Of a stretch of 64,000 bases of DNA, positions 16,749-26,176 are shown piece after piece; position 1 is the stretch's first letter, and the number at the start of each line of letters is the position of its first letter. The DNA is taken from assembly GCA_028278755.1 (NCBI GenBank), contig JAPYOI010000062.1, positions 15,381 to 79,380 of the forward strand. Reading direction: 5' to 3'. The translations under genes and the position numbers were made by a program. Below the pieces are notes generated by a model. It made no database searches. It saw only the letters and a program-made list of their open reading frames with translations, and was not told the origin of the DNA. The stretch comes from Poriferisodalis multihospitum (GTDB lineage: Bacteria; Actinomycetota; Acidimicrobiia; Acidimicrobiales; Poriferisodalaceae).

Positions 16749-18296
16749 GTGGCCGAGACGTCCCCATCGCAGCACGACACCGCGCTCAGCGATCCTGGCT
16801 TCGCGGATGTCTCCGAGAGCGACTGGGAGGCCGCGGCCGAAGGCGCGCTGCGGGGCGAGCCGCTGTCGTCGCTCCACTCGACGCTGCTCGACGGCATCGA
16901 GACCGCCCCGCTGTACACCGCGCATCGCCACGGCACCGAGGCAGATCCGTCAGGCTTGCCCGGCAGTGCACCGTTCACCCGAGGCGCCGCCGCCGCAAGC
17001 GGCGCACTGGGCTGGGAGGTGCGCCAGATCCACGACGTACGACTCGCGGGCACGCCCGATGCCGTCGCCGTGGACACGACATCGGGCGTGGATGCCGTTA
17101 CGGTCGCCCGGGGCTGGGACGCCGACGGTGATGCCGCCGCACTCGCGGCAGGCATCGGCGATGCGGCCGGCGCCGGCGTGCCGATCCACTTGCAGTCCGG
17201 CGCATCGCCCGTACACGCCGCGGCACTGCTGGATGTCTTCGACCGTCACGGTGTGGAGCTCGCAGGCCTGCGCTCGTGGCTGGGTCTCGACCCGATCGCG
17301 GCGGCCGCAAGCGGTTGGCACTGGGCCAATCCGGGTGACTGCGCCACGCTCGACTCCTCCATGTGCAGCGCAGCACGCAGCGCCGCCGAGATTGCGCAGC
17401 GCTCGCCTGGGGCGGTGCCGCTGGAGGCTGACGGATCGGTCTTCACCGATGCCGGCGCGAGCGACGCCACCGAGCTGGCTGCGATGCTCGCGACCGGGGT
17501 GGCGTGGCTGCGGGCGCTCTGCGACGACGCCGACGGGCCGGGCCTCAACGCGGATGCGGCTGCCCGTCTGCTGGGCTTCACGCTGTCCGCAGGACCCGAC
17601 GCTTTCCTGGTCACCGCCAAGTGCCGGGCGCTGCGGATGTGCTGGACCCAGGTGCTGGGCACCTGCGGGGTCGACGGTGCCAGCGGCGAGGCGCCGCCGA
17701 TGTGGCTCCACGCCGTCACCGCGACGGCCATGCTGAGCGCTGTTGACCCGTGGGTGAACATGCTGCGCGCCACCACGGCGACATTCGGCGCTGCGAACGG
17801 CGGCGTCGACGCCATCACAGTCCGCCCCTTTGACGCCGTCAGCGCCGGTCAGGCATCGAGCAGCCTGGGGTGGCGCGTCGCCGCCAACACACAGCTGATC
17901 CTTCGCCACGAGAGCCGCATCGGATCGGTCATCGATCCCGCCGGGGGAAGCTGGTACCTCGAAGACCTCACGCGCAAGCTGGCGCACGCAGCCTGGGACC
18001 GCTTCGGGGAGATCGAAGCAGCCGGAGGAATATGCGCTGCGATGGCCAGCGGCGATCTGGAGGCATCGATCGCCGCCGAACGAGCGCTGCGCGACGAGCA
18101 GATCGCCGCGGGCCAGCACGTGCTCGTCGGCGTCACCGACTTCGTGGACTCGCAGGCTGCGCAGGATTCGGGGGCGAGCGTCTCCGCTGGCGAACCGGCC
18201 GGCACGCCTACGGTCGGGCTGGGCGTGCACCGCTGGGCAGCGCCCTATGAGACTGGGACGAATGACGAAGCTGTGACGGGAGATGCAGGGTCATGA
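16749..18296 (+). CDS. mutA: Methylmalonyl-CoA mutase small (beta) subunit
   Basis: The protein (about 515 residues) is the non-catalytic partner of MutB and has the mutase TIM-barrel fold. Recognisable segments are DWEAAAEGALRGEPLSSL near the N-terminus and ATTATFGAANGGVDAITVRPFD, RNTQ-like NTQLILRHESRIG and VIDPAGGSWYLEDLT near the C-terminus. It lacks the B12-binding DxHxxG motif, as expected for the small subunit. The leaderless GTG at 16749 is used; a GTG at 16728 is possible. The stop overlaps the mutB start by four bases (ATGA), so the heterodimer is made by coupled translation. Confidence 0.93.
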   Translation: MAETSPSQHDTALSDPGFADVSESDWEAAAEGALRGEPLSSLHSTLLDGIETAPLYTAHRHGTEADPSGLPGSAPFTRGAAAASGALGWEVRQIHDVRLAGTPDAVAVDTTSGVDAVTVARGWDADGDAAALAAGIGDAAGAGVPIHLQSGASPVHAAALLDVFDRHGVELAGLRSWLGLDPIAAAASGWHWANPGDCATLDSSMCSAARSAAEIAQRSPGAVPLEADGSVFTDAGASDATELAAMLATGVAWLRALCDDADGPGLNADAAARLLGFTLSAGPDAFLVTAKCRALRMCWTQVLGTCGVDGASGEAPPMWLHAVTATAMLSAVDPWVNMLRATTATFGAANGGVDAITVRPFDAVSAGQASSSLGWRVAANTQLILRHESRIGSVIDPAGGSWYLEDLTRKLAHAAWDRFGEIEAAGGICAAMASGDLEASIAAERALRDEQIAAGQHVLVGVTDFVDSQAAQDSGASVSAGEPAGTPTVGLGVHRWAAPYETGTNDEAVTGDAGS

Positions 18297-20602
18297 GTGT
18301 CATCGGGGACTTCTCGAACATCCAGCTTGATGACACCGGGCCGGCACACGGAGGCCCGAACGGCGCGAGCGGCCCTGGATCTTCGCCACTGCCTGAAAGG
18401 TCGGCAAGAGCAGAGTGGGCGGAGCGATTCGCCTCCGAAACCGGCCGCGCCCCGGCTCCCAGCACCACGCCCGAAGGCATCGACATCGCGCCGCTGTACG
18501 TCGCAGCGGACGTCGCCGACCTGTACGACGGCGAACCAGGCGCCAGCGGGAACGTCCCCGGAAGGCGCACATACCTCGACGGCTACCCCGGCTTCGCCCC
18601 GTACCTGCGCGGCCCGTACCCGACGATGTACACCAACCAGCCGTGGACGATCCGCCAGTACGCCGGATTCTCCACCGCCGAAGACTCCAACGCGTTCTAC
18701 CGGCGCAATCTGGCCGCGGGGCAGCGCGGCCTGTCGGTTGCTTTTGACCTTGCGACCCACCGGGGCTACGACTCGGACCATCCCAGGGTGAGCTCAGACG
18801 TGGGCATGGCAGGTGTGGCTATCGATTCGATCCTGGACATGCGCACGCTGTTCGACGGCATCCCGCTCGACCGCATGAGCGTGTCGATGACCATGAACGG
18901 CGCTGTGCTGCCGGTGCTGGCGCTCTATGTGGTGGCCGCCGAGGAGCAGGGGGTTGCTCCCGCCCAGCTCACTGGGACCATCCAGAACGACATCCTCAAG
19001 GAGTTCATGGTCCGCAACACCTACATCTATCCGCCTCAGCCCTCCATGCGGATCATCAGCGACATCTTCGAGTTCACCTCCGCCGAGATGCCTCGCTACA
19101 ACTCGATATCCATCTCCGGCTACCACATGCAGGAGGCCGGGGCCACCGCCGACCTCGAGCTGGGCTACACGCTGGCCGACGGCCTGGAGTACCTGCGCTG
19201 CGGCATCGGCGCCGGCATGGGCATCGACGACTTCGCCCCGCGCCTGAGCTTCTTCTGGGGCATCGGCATGGACTTCTTCATGGAGGTGGCCAAGCTGCGG
19301 GCTGCCCGGCTGCTGTGGGCCAAGCTGGTCGCCGGCTTCGAGCCCCAGAATCCACGGTCGCTGTCGTTGCGGACCCACTGCCAGACCTCGGGCTGGTCGC
19401 TCACTGCCCAGGATCCGTACAACAACGTCGTGCGCACCTGCATCGAGGCCATGGCCGCCGTCGACGGCCACACCCAGAGCCTGCACACCAACGCTTTCGA
19501 TGAGGCGTTGGCGTTGCCGAGCGACTTCAGCGCCCGCATCGCCCGCAACACGCAGCTGTTCCTGCAGCACGAAGCCGGCGCGACCCGGGTGATTGACCCC
19601 TGGGGCGGGAGCTACTACGTGGAGCGGCTCACCGCCGAGCTGGCGCAGCGGGCTGCCGCCCACATCGACGAAATCGAACAGCTCGGCGGCATGGCTCGCG
19701 CCATCGAGGCCGGCATCCCCAAGATGCGCATCGAAGAAGCGGCGGCCCGCACCCAGGCTCGCATCGAGGCTGGGCAGCGCACGGTTGTCGGGGTCAACCG
19801 CTACAGGTCTGAGCTGTCCAATGAAGTCGACATCCTGCGCGTCGACAACGCCGAAGTGCGAAGCGCCCAGCTTGCAAAGCTGGACCGTCTGCGAGCCGAC
19901 CGCGACGCCGATGTCGTGCGACGCTCGCTGGACGCGTTGCGCGAGGTAGCCCGCAGCGGCGAGGGCAACCTGCTGGCCGCATCCGTCGACGCGGCGCGCT
20001 GCCATGCCACCGTGGGGGAGATCAGCGCGGCGATGGAGGACGCCTTCGGGCGGCACACTGCCCAGATACGCACGATCAGCGGCGTGTACGGGAGCGAGAT
20101 GGCTGGCGACAGTTCGGGCGACGCAAGCGACGGCAGTACCGGTCCGATGGCGGCCGCCGTCGATGCCGTACGCAAGCGGGTTGCTGCTTTCGGCGAACAG
20201 ACCGGGCGGCGGCCGCGCATCCTCATTGCGAAGATGGGCCAGGACGGCCATGACCGGGGCCAGAAAGTGGTGGCCACCGCCTACGCCGACCTCGGCTTCG
20301 ACGTCGACATCGGCCCCCTGTTCAGCACACCTGCCGAGACAGCTCGCCAGGCCGTCGAGAACGACGTCCACGTCGTCGGCGCCTCATCGCTCGCCGCGGG
20401 CCACTTGACGCTGGTGCCGGAGCTGAAAGAAGCGCTTGGCGAACTCGGCCGGCCCGACATCCTGATCGTCGTCGGCGGCGTCATCCCGACCCAAGACTTC
20501 GACGCGCTGCGCACGGCCGGTGCCGCCGCGATCTACCCGCCTGGAACGGTCATCGCCGAAGCCGCTGCCGAGATGCTCGACCTGCTCGAAGGAGCTGGCT
20601 AG
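18293..20602 (+). CDS. mutB: Methylmalonyl-CoA mutase large (alpha) subunit
   Basis: The 769-residue B12 enzyme interconverts (R)-methylmalonyl-CoA and succinyl-CoA, so propionyl units can enter the TCA cycle. The barrel contains TMYTNQPWTIRQYAGFS, SVAFDLATHRGYDSDHP, SVSMTMNGAVLPVLA and NTQLFLQHEAG. The C-terminal cobalamin domain (about from residue 635) has GQDGHDRGQKVVA, where His replaces the lower cobalt ligand, and VVGASSLAAGHLTLVP. There is an Asp/Ser/Gly-rich linker before the B12 domain. It lies in an operon with mutA; meaB follows after an opposing gene. No B12 riboswitch is visible upstream of mutA. Confidence 0.97.
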   Translation: MSVIGDFSNIQLDDTGPAHGGPNGASGPGSSPLPERSARAEWAERFASETGRAPAPSTTPEGIDIAPLYVAADVADLYDGEPGASGNVPGRRTYLDGYPGFAPYLRGPYPTMYTNQPWTIRQYAGFSTAEDSNAFYRRNLAAGQRGLSVAFDLATHRGYDSDHPRVSSDVGMAGVAIDSILDMRTLFDGIPLDRMSVSMTMNGAVLPVLALYVVAAEEQGVAPAQLTGTIQNDILKEFMVRNTYIYPPQPSMRIISDIFEFTSAEMPRYNSISISGYHMQEAGATADLELGYTLADGLEYLRCGIGAGMGIDDFAPRLSFFWGIGMDFFMEVAKLRAARLLWAKLVAGFEPQNPRSLSLRTHCQTSGWSLTAQDPYNNVVRTCIEAMAAVDGHTQSLHTNAFDEALALPSDFSARIARNTQLFLQHEAGATRVIDPWGGSYYVERLTAELAQRAAAHIDEIEQLGGMARAIEAGIPKMRIEEAAARTQARIEAGQRTVVGVNRYRSELSNEVDILRVDNAEVRSAQLAKLDRLRADRDADVVRRSLDALREVARSGEGNLLAASVDAARCHATVGEISAAMEDAFGRHTAQIRTISGVYGSEMAGDSSGDASDGSTGPMAAAVDAVRKRVAAFGEQTGRRPRILIAKMGQDGHDRGQKVVATAYADLGFDVDIGPLFSTPAETARQAVENDVHVVGASSLAAGHLTLVPELKEALGELGRPDILIVVGGVIPTQDFDALRTAGAAAIYPPGTVIAEAAAEMLDLLEGAG

Positions 20603-20623
20603 AGCCCTGCCGCGGCCGCCGGC

Positions 20624-21184
20624 TCAGCGATGGCGACGTCCCACGTTGCGGACCTTCTTCTTGGCCCGAGCGGCGCGGTACGCCGAGCTGGACGCCGCTC
20701 GCATGCCGCGCGGCGCGGCCGCGAGCCGCGCATCGGCTTCTTCCAGGTGGCCGTGGTAGCGGCGGTGCACCCACAGCTTCTCGTCGCCGACGACGATTTG
20801 CCCCCACGCCGAGCCGCGGATGTCGAACGGCGCTGTGCGCTCGATGCGGTCGAGCAGCTCGACCGGCTTGGCCGGCCTCAGCGCCCGGGTGCGCATGACC
20901 ACGATGTCGGCATCGGTCAGTGCGAGCAGGCGGTAACGCGACATGGTCAGCACTGCTGCTGTCGCGAAGACTGTCGTGGAGATCAGGCTGACCTGCACCC
21001 ACGGCAGATCCACTGTCAGCACGATGCCGGCCAGCGCCGCCACGCCGATCACCAGCATCGAGAAAGGGTGCAGCCCGCCCTGCGCCGGCACGAGTGCGTG
21101 CAGGTGGTCGCCTTGGTTCAGGTACTGCTCGGCGGGGTGAGAACGGTCCCCCGTGCGCATCCGCTTCAGCAATCCCACCCGCAC
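20624..21184 (-). CDS. Membrane protein with PH-like C-terminal domain, uncharacterised
   Basis: The 186-residue protein has two adjacent hydrophobic helices (FSMLVIGVAALAGIVLTVDL and VQVSLISTTVFATAAVLTM, about 42-82), then a soluble part starting YRLLALTDADIVVMRTRALRPAKPVELLDRI, which resembles bacterial PH-like domains that follow paired helices. The C-terminus is strongly basic with AARAKKKVRNVGRRHR. Function is unknown. The start is uncertain (GTG at 21184 or 21178). It lies between mutB and meaB on the opposite strand, 21 bases from the mutB stop, and its 5' end faces the meaB promoter. Confidence 0.7.
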   Translation of the reverse strand: MRVGLLKRMRTGDRSHPAEQYLNQGDHLHALVPAQGGLHPFSMLVIGVAALAGIVLTVDLPWVQVSLISTTVFATAAVLTMSRYRLLALTDADIVVMRTRALRPAKPVELLDRIERTAPFDIRGSAWGQIVVGDEKLWVHRRYHGHLEEADARLAAAPRGMRAASSSAYRAARAKKKVRNVGRRHR

Positions 21185-21236
21185 ATTGTGCCCGAAGTGC
21201 CGGTCCGCGCAGGCAGGCCGTCGCCGTGGCTCCCGG

Positions 21237-21242
21237 TACCTT
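21237..21242 (+). promoter_or_regulatory. -10 box of meaB
   Basis: TACCTT, 7 bases before the ATG at 21250. It gives meaB its own promoter, apart from mutAB. Confidence 0.43.
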
Positions 21243-21249
21243 GCTACCG

Positions 21250-22236
21250 ATGGCTGAAGTCAATGTCGCTGAGCTTGCCGCCGGCGTGCGCGCCTGCGAC
21301 CGCGCCGCCGTCGGCCGGGCCATCACACTCGTCGAGTCCCGGCTGGCAGAAGATGCCGAACCGGCCCAGGAACTGCTCGCCGAGCTATTGCCGCACACCG
21401 GCGGTGCGCACCGAGTGGGCATCACCGGTGTTCCCGGCGTGGGCAAGAGCACGCTCATCGAGACGCTCGGCACTGCGCTGACGAGGCAGGGTCACCGGGT
21501 GGCCGTGCTGGCCGTCGACCCGACGTCGGCGCTGCACGGCGGCTCCATCTTGGGCGACAAGACCCGCATGACATCACTGGCCAATGACCCGGCGGCATTC
21601 GTGCGGCCCTCGCCCACAGCCGGCCAGCTCGGCGGGGTCACTCAGGTGACCCGCGAGACCATCAGTGTGCTCGAGGCGGCAGGCTTCGACGTGGTGTTGG
21701 TGGAGACCGTGGGCGTCGGCCAGTCAGAGACGGCCGTGGCCAGCATGGTGGATTTCTTTGTGGTGCTGATGCTGCCGGGCGCCGGCGACGACCTGCAAGG
21801 CATCAAGAAAGGCATCCTGGAGATCGCAGACCTGATCGCGGTCAACAAGGCCGACGGAGACAACGTCGAGCGGGCCGCCAACGCGGCACGCGACTACCAG
21901 CTGGCGCTGCACATGACCAAGCCGGCATCGCCGACTTGGACTCCCCCGGTGATCACCTGCTCAGGTCTGACCGCAGACGGCCTCGAGACGCTGTGGGACC
22001 ACGTGGCCGAGCACCGCCGGCTCATGTCGGCATCGGGCGAGCTGGCAACCCGCCGGGCGGACCAGCGGGTGCGCTGGATGCGCGCCATGCTGACCGAGCG
22101 CATGCGCGCACGGCTGACGACGCGTGCTCAAGACCTGCTGGCCGATCTCGAAGACGAAGTGCGAGCCGACCGTCTGACGCCGACCGCTGCGGCGGACCAG
22201 CTGATGGCAGCCTTCGACGGGTCGGCTGACGCCTAG
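21250..22236 (+). CDS. meaB: Methylmalonyl-CoA mutase-associated GTPase MeaB
   Basis: The 328-residue G3E-family GTPase protects and reactivates methylmalonyl-CoA mutase and gates B12 delivery. It has the Walker A motif GVPGVGKST, VLAVDPTSALHGGSILGDKTRM, ETVGVGQSE (switch/Walker B) and the guanine motif NKAD, followed by the helical dimerisation tail. The ATG at 21250 fits both the family start and a leaderless promoter. Its stop shares the bases CTAG (22233-22236) with the stop of the convergent nrdB. Confidence 0.95.
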   Translation: MAEVNVAELAAGVRACDRAAVGRAITLVESRLAEDAEPAQELLAELLPHTGGAHRVGITGVPGVGKSTLIETLGTALTRQGHRVAVLAVDPTSALHGGSILGDKTRMTSLANDPAAFVRPSPTAGQLGGVTQVTRETISVLEAAGFDVVLVETVGVGQSETAVASMVDFFVVLMLPGAGDDLQGIKKGILEIADLIAVNKADGDNVERAANAARDYQLALHMTKPASPTWTPPVITCSGLTADGLETLWDHVAEHRRLMSASGELATRRADQRVRWMRAMLTERMRARLTTRAQDLLADLEDEVRADRLTPTAAADQLMAAFDGSADA

Positions 22237-23330
22237 AAGTCCTCGTCGAAGGCGACCTCGCCTTCGATGCCGACTTGGTAGGCGGCGACGGTGCGCTCGA
22301 AGAAGTTGGTGAGCTCCTGCACGTCCTGCAGTTCCATGAACGAGAAGGGGTTCTTGGAGCCGAAGTTCTTCGGCAGCCCGAGCTGAGCCAACCGCTGATC
22401 GGCCACGAACTCCAAGTAGGACCGGGTGTCGGCGACGGACATGCCCGCCACGCCGCCTGACAGCACGTCGCGCGCGAACTGCGTCTCGACGTCGACCGCC
22501 TCGACGATCATCTCGCGGATCCGATCGGCGAGATCCTGGTCGAACAGGTCGGGCTCCTCTGAGCGGATCGTCCGCACCACCTCGAACGCGAAGTTCATGT
22601 GCGCCGACTCGTCACGGAACACCCAGTTCGTGCCGGCCGCCAGCCCGTTCAGCAATCCCTTCGACCGCAGGAAATAGACGTAGGCGAACGCCGCGAAGAA
22701 GAACAACCCCTCGATGCACGCCGCGAAGCAGATGAGATTCAGCAGGAACGCCTTGCGGTGCTCGGCGGTGGAGAGCTGGTCGAGCGACCACACGCTGTCC
22801 ATCCAGCGGAAACAGAAGTCGGCCTTGGCGGCAATGGAGGGAATGTTCTCGATGGCCGAGAACGCCGCCGCTCGCTCGTCGAGATCAGGGATGTAGTGAT
22901 CCAGCAGCGTCAGGTAGAACTGCACGTGCAGCGCTTCCTCGTACAGCTGCCGGCTCAGGTACATGCGAGCTTCGGGGCTGTTGATGTGCTGGTAGAGGTT
23001 CAGCACCAAGTTGTTGGCGACGATCGAGTCGCCGGTGGCGAAGAACGCCACGAGCCGGTTGATGAGGTGCCGCTCGGCTGGCGCCAGCTTGCGGTTGAGG
23101 TCGACGATGTCGTCGGAGAAATCGATCTCCTCGACCGTCCACGTGTTGCGGATGGCGTCGCGGTACATGTCGAAGAACTGCGGGTACCTCATCGGGCGCA
23201 GTGTCAACTCGAAGCCAGGGTCCAGGATGTTGCCGCTGCGGGCAGCGGAACCGGCGCCCGGGCTGGTCTGCGACTCGCCGTCTGGAAGCGGCTCGGGCAC
23301 CAATTCGGGCGCTGTCTGCACGAGTGCCAT
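22233..23330 (-). CDS. nrdB: Ribonucleotide reductase class Ia, beta subunit
   Basis: The 365-residue diiron subunit makes the tyrosyl radical used by NrdA. Iron ligands and the radical site can be traced: Asp101 in ATGDSIVANN, Glu132 and His135 in EEALHVQFY, and the radical Tyr139 four residues after the His, as in E. coli R2. A second ligand cluster is in FRDESAHMNFAFEVV. The C-terminal tail ends EGEVAFDEDF, the acidic peptide that docks on NrdA. It lies 50 bases after nrdA and an AGAGG site precedes the ATG. Confidence 0.95.
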   Translation of the reverse strand: MALVQTAPELVPEPLPDGESQTSPGAGSAARSGNILDPGFELTLRPMRYPQFFDMYRDAIRNTWTVEEIDFSDDIVDLNRKLAPAERHLINRLVAFFATGDSIVANNLVLNLYQHINSPEARMYLSRQLYEEALHVQFYLTLLDHYIPDLDERAAAFSAIENIPSIAAKADFCFRWMDSVWSLDQLSTAEHRKAFLLNLICFAACIEGLFFFAAFAYVYFLRSKGLLNGLAAGTNWVFRDESAHMNFAFEVVRTIRSEEPDLFDQDLADRIREMIVEAVDVETQFARDVLSGGVAGMSVADTRSYLEFVADQRLAQLGLPKNFGSKNPFSFMELQDVQELTNFFERTVAAYQVGIEGEVAFDEDF

Positions 23331-23380
23331 GGGGATCCTCTGTCTGTGTCAGGTGGTTCGGCCGATGAGCTCGCGACGCC

Positions 23381-25855
23381 TCATTCGCAGGCTTCGCAGG
23401 TCTCGGGGTTCTCCAGCGAGCACGCCACGGCCTCGGCGGCTGCTGTGTCGGGCATGGTCGAAACGGTCGCCTCGGTTGCAGTGCCGCCGTTGGGCCGGCC
23501 CGCATTGCGCTGGGCGCCATTGCTGCCCGATGCGCCGTCAGTCGTGGTCTGGTTGATGCGGGTAGCCGGACGGGAACGCAGGTAGTAGGTGGTCTTCAGG
23601 CCTGATTTCCAGGCGTGCATGTACATGGAGGAAAGCTTCCCGATGTTGGGGCTCTCCATGAACAGGTTCAGCGATTGGCTCTGGTCGATGAAGGCGCCTC
23701 GTGCGGCGGCCATATCGATGAGCGCCCGCTGGGGCAGCTCCCACGCAGTGCGATACACCGAGCGGAGGTCATCGGGTATCTCGGCGATGGCCTGCACCGA
23801 ACCCTCGGCCATCTTGATCTTGTTGGCCATGGCCTCGCTCCACAGGCCACGCTGTTGCAGTTCGCGTACCAGATATCGATTGATCTGCATGAACTCGCCC
23901 GACAGCGTTTCTCGCTTGAACAGGTTCGACACCTGCGGCTCGATGCACTCGTAGCAGCCAGCGATGGACGCGATGGTGGCAGTGGGCGCAACTGCCACCA
24001 GCAGCGAGTTGCGCAACCCGTGCTGGCCGATTCGCTCGCGCAGCTCGGCCCAGCGCTGGGGTTGGGACGGCTCGATGTCCCAGAGGTCGAACTGCAGCTC
24101 TCCCCCAGCGGCTCGCGTCTCGCCGAACGCCCCGTGCGGCCCGTGCTTACGAGCCAGCTCGCAGCTCGACCAGACCGCCCAGTAGTAGATCTCTTCGGCG
24201 ATCCGGGCGGCAATCTCGACCGCCTCAGGCGAGTCGAAGGCCAGATTGAGCTGGAAGAACACGTCCTGCAGGCCCATGACGCCGAGCCCGACCGGACGCC
24301 AGCGCTCGTTCGATCGGGCGGCCTCGGGCGTCGGGTAGTAGTTGATGTCGATGACGCGGTCCAAGTAGGGCACCGCGGTGCGCACGACCTCTCCCAGTGC
24401 GTCGTAGTCGACAGTTCTGCCGCCATCTGGGCTCTCCCGCACGAACTTGGCGAGATTGACCGAGCCGAGGTTGCAGACCGCCGTCTCGGCGTCGCTGGTG
24501 ACCTCGAGGATTTCCGTGCACAGGTTCGACAGATGGATGACGTTGCCGGGCTCGCCGGTCTGGTTGGACTTGGCGTTCGAGGCGTCCTTGAATGTCATCC
24601 AGCCATTGCCGGTCTGGGCAAGCGTGCGCATCATGCGGCTGTACAGCTCGCGGGCTGATACCTGCCGCTCGTACGAGCCGGCTGCTTCAGCTTCCCGGTA
24701 CGCATCGGTGAACTCGTCGCCGTACAGGTCGGTGAGATGCGGTACCTGCTTGGGATCGAACAACGACCACTGCCAGTCGTTCTCGACCCGGCGCATGAAC
24801 TCGTCGGGCACCCAGTTCGCCAAGTTCAGGTTGTGGGTGCGCCGGGCATGGTCGCCGGTGGAGTCCTTCAGCTCCAGGAACTCCTCGATATCGGCGTGCC
24901 ACGACTCGAGATACACACATGCAGCGCCCTTGCGCCGGCCGCCCTGGTTCACCGCCGCAACCGACGAGTCGAGCGTCTTGAGCCACGGCACGATGCCGTT
25001 CGACAGGCCGTTGGTGCCGCTGATCAGCGAGCCGCGCGACCGCACCCGGTGCCAGCCCACCCCGATGCCGCCAGCGAACTTTGACAGCTTGGCGATGTCG
25101 GAATAGCGGTCGTAGATGCCCTCGAGCGAATCGGTGGGGCTGTCGAGCAGATAGCACGACGACATCTGCGGGTGGGCCGTGCCCGAGTTGAACAACGTGG
25201 GCGACGACGGCAGGTAGCGCAGGCTGGAGATGAGCTCGTAGAACGCGATGGCCTCTTCGGCTGTCTGCGACAGACCGCAGGCAACGCGCAGCAGGAAGTA
25301 CTGCGGGTTCTCGATGACCGTCCGGCGCTGCGGATGCCGCAGCAGGTAACGGTCGTACACGGTGCGGAGCCCGAAGAACTCGAAGTCGCCGTTGCGCTGC
25401 GCTATGACCGCATCGTTGAGCTTGCGGGCGTTTGCAGCGACGAATGCCACCACATCGGGATGGATGAGTCCGCACTCGCCGCCTTCGGAGATGGACTGAC
25501 TGAACGAGTAAATGTTCTGGTTCCGGACTTCCTTGTCGATGTAGGTGGCCAGCAGGCGGGCGGCCAGCTTCGAGTAGTTCGGTTCCTCAGAGATCAGCGC
25601 CGCGGCCGTGCGAATCGACAGTTCGTCGAGCTCGGTGGTGGTGGCGCCGTCATGAAGACCCGAGATGGTCCGCGTCGCAACCCGCATGGGATCGACACCG
25701 GCCAGTTCGGTGGCGCAGCGCTCGACGGCGCGGACGATCTTGTTGACATCGACGGCCTGCATGGAACCATCGCGCTTCTGCACGCGCATTCCGGGAGTGT
25801 CCGCTGCGTCAGCGTGATGCGAGATGTCGACGGCAGATGCATCGGTGACGGTCAT
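23381..25855 (-). CDS. nrdA: Ribonucleotide reductase class Ia, alpha subunit
   Basis: The 824-residue catalytic subunit reduces ribonucleoside diphosphates. An N-terminal ATP-cone is visible (VQKRDGSMQAVDVNKIVRAVER), then the barrel with the active-site cysteine pattern SSCYLLDSPTDSLEG and NLCTEILEVTSDAETAVCNLGSVNL, and PTATIASIAGCYECIEPQVSN. The C-terminal redox pair is CEAC after a low-complexity Thr/Ala/Gly linker. ATG 25855 is the start that leads directly into the ATP-cone. The ATP-cone implies dATP feedback inhibition. The 321-base upstream region holds a short palindrome. Confidence 0.95.
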   Translation of the reverse strand: MTVTDASAVDISHHADAADTPGMRVQKRDGSMQAVDVNKIVRAVERCATELAGVDPMRVATRTISGLHDGATTTELDELSIRTAAALISEEPNYSKLAARLLATYIDKEVRNQNIYSFSQSISEGGECGLIHPDVVAFVAANARKLNDAVIAQRNGDFEFFGLRTVYDRYLLRHPQRRTVIENPQYFLLRVACGLSQTAEEAIAFYELISSLRYLPSSPTLFNSGTAHPQMSSCYLLDSPTDSLEGIYDRYSDIAKLSKFAGGIGVGWHRVRSRGSLISGTNGLSNGIVPWLKTLDSSVAAVNQGGRRKGAACVYLESWHADIEEFLELKDSTGDHARRTHNLNLANWVPDEFMRRVENDWQWSLFDPKQVPHLTDLYGDEFTDAYREAEAAGSYERQVSARELYSRMMRTLAQTGNGWMTFKDASNAKSNQTGEPGNVIHLSNLCTEILEVTSDAETAVCNLGSVNLAKFVRESPDGGRTVDYDALGEVVRTAVPYLDRVIDINYYPTPEAARSNERWRPVGLGVMGLQDVFFQLNLAFDSPEAVEIAARIAEEIYYWAVWSSCELARKHGPHGAFGETRAAGGELQFDLWDIEPSQPQRWAELRERIGQHGLRNSLLVAVAPTATIASIAGCYECIEPQVSNLFKRETLSGEFMQINRYLVRELQQRGLWSEAMANKIKMAEGSVQAIAEIPDDLRSVYRTAWELPQRALIDMAAARGAFIDQSQSLNLFMESPNIGKLSSMYMHAWKSGLKTTYYLRSRPATRINQTTTDGASGSNGAQRNAGRPNGGTATEATVSTMPDTAAAEAVACSLENPETCEACE

Positions 25856-26176
25856 CTGCCGGCGCCTTGACCTAGACAGGCACCGAGATGCGCTGTGCGA
25901 CGTGTGGTGATCATGCCGGTCTCCGTCCCTCTCATCCCGCCGAATGCAGTGCCGTCCGAGTGCTTGGGAGCGACGGCGACTGCTCAAATCACACTGTCGT
26001 AGTTACACAGGTGTGAGGAACAGTTATAGCGCGCCCGGATAGCTGCTGCGCGCCTTGGCCCGATCCCCTGCCAACTGGCGCAGTACGAGGCCGCCGGCGG
26101 CGCGCCGCCGCGCGGTCTGTCCGCGTCGGCACTGCCCACCGGTCATCCCTCCCCGCGGAGATGACACACTGCTCGC
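25856..26176. other. Intergenic region upstream of nrdA
   Basis: This gap of 321 bases separates the divergent nrdA and flavoprotein genes. It contains an AT-richer patch at 25984-26030 with the palindrome ACACAGGTGT and a possible minus-strand -10 box TATAAC at 26023-26028, but no good -35. I see no riboswitch-like conserved B12 box and no convincing coding sequence. Confidence 0.5.
26005..26014. promoter_or_regulatory. Palindrome near the possible nrdA start site
   Basis: ACAC and GTGT arms around AG lie just downstream of the TATAAC box, where a repressor would block transcription. The arms resemble the ends of NrdR boxes, but the element is shorter than the 16-base NrdR consensus. Confidence 0.3.

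Noticed and set aside
18794..20371. 525-codon open frame antisense to mutB
   Set aside because: Shadow of mutB; no recognisable domain.
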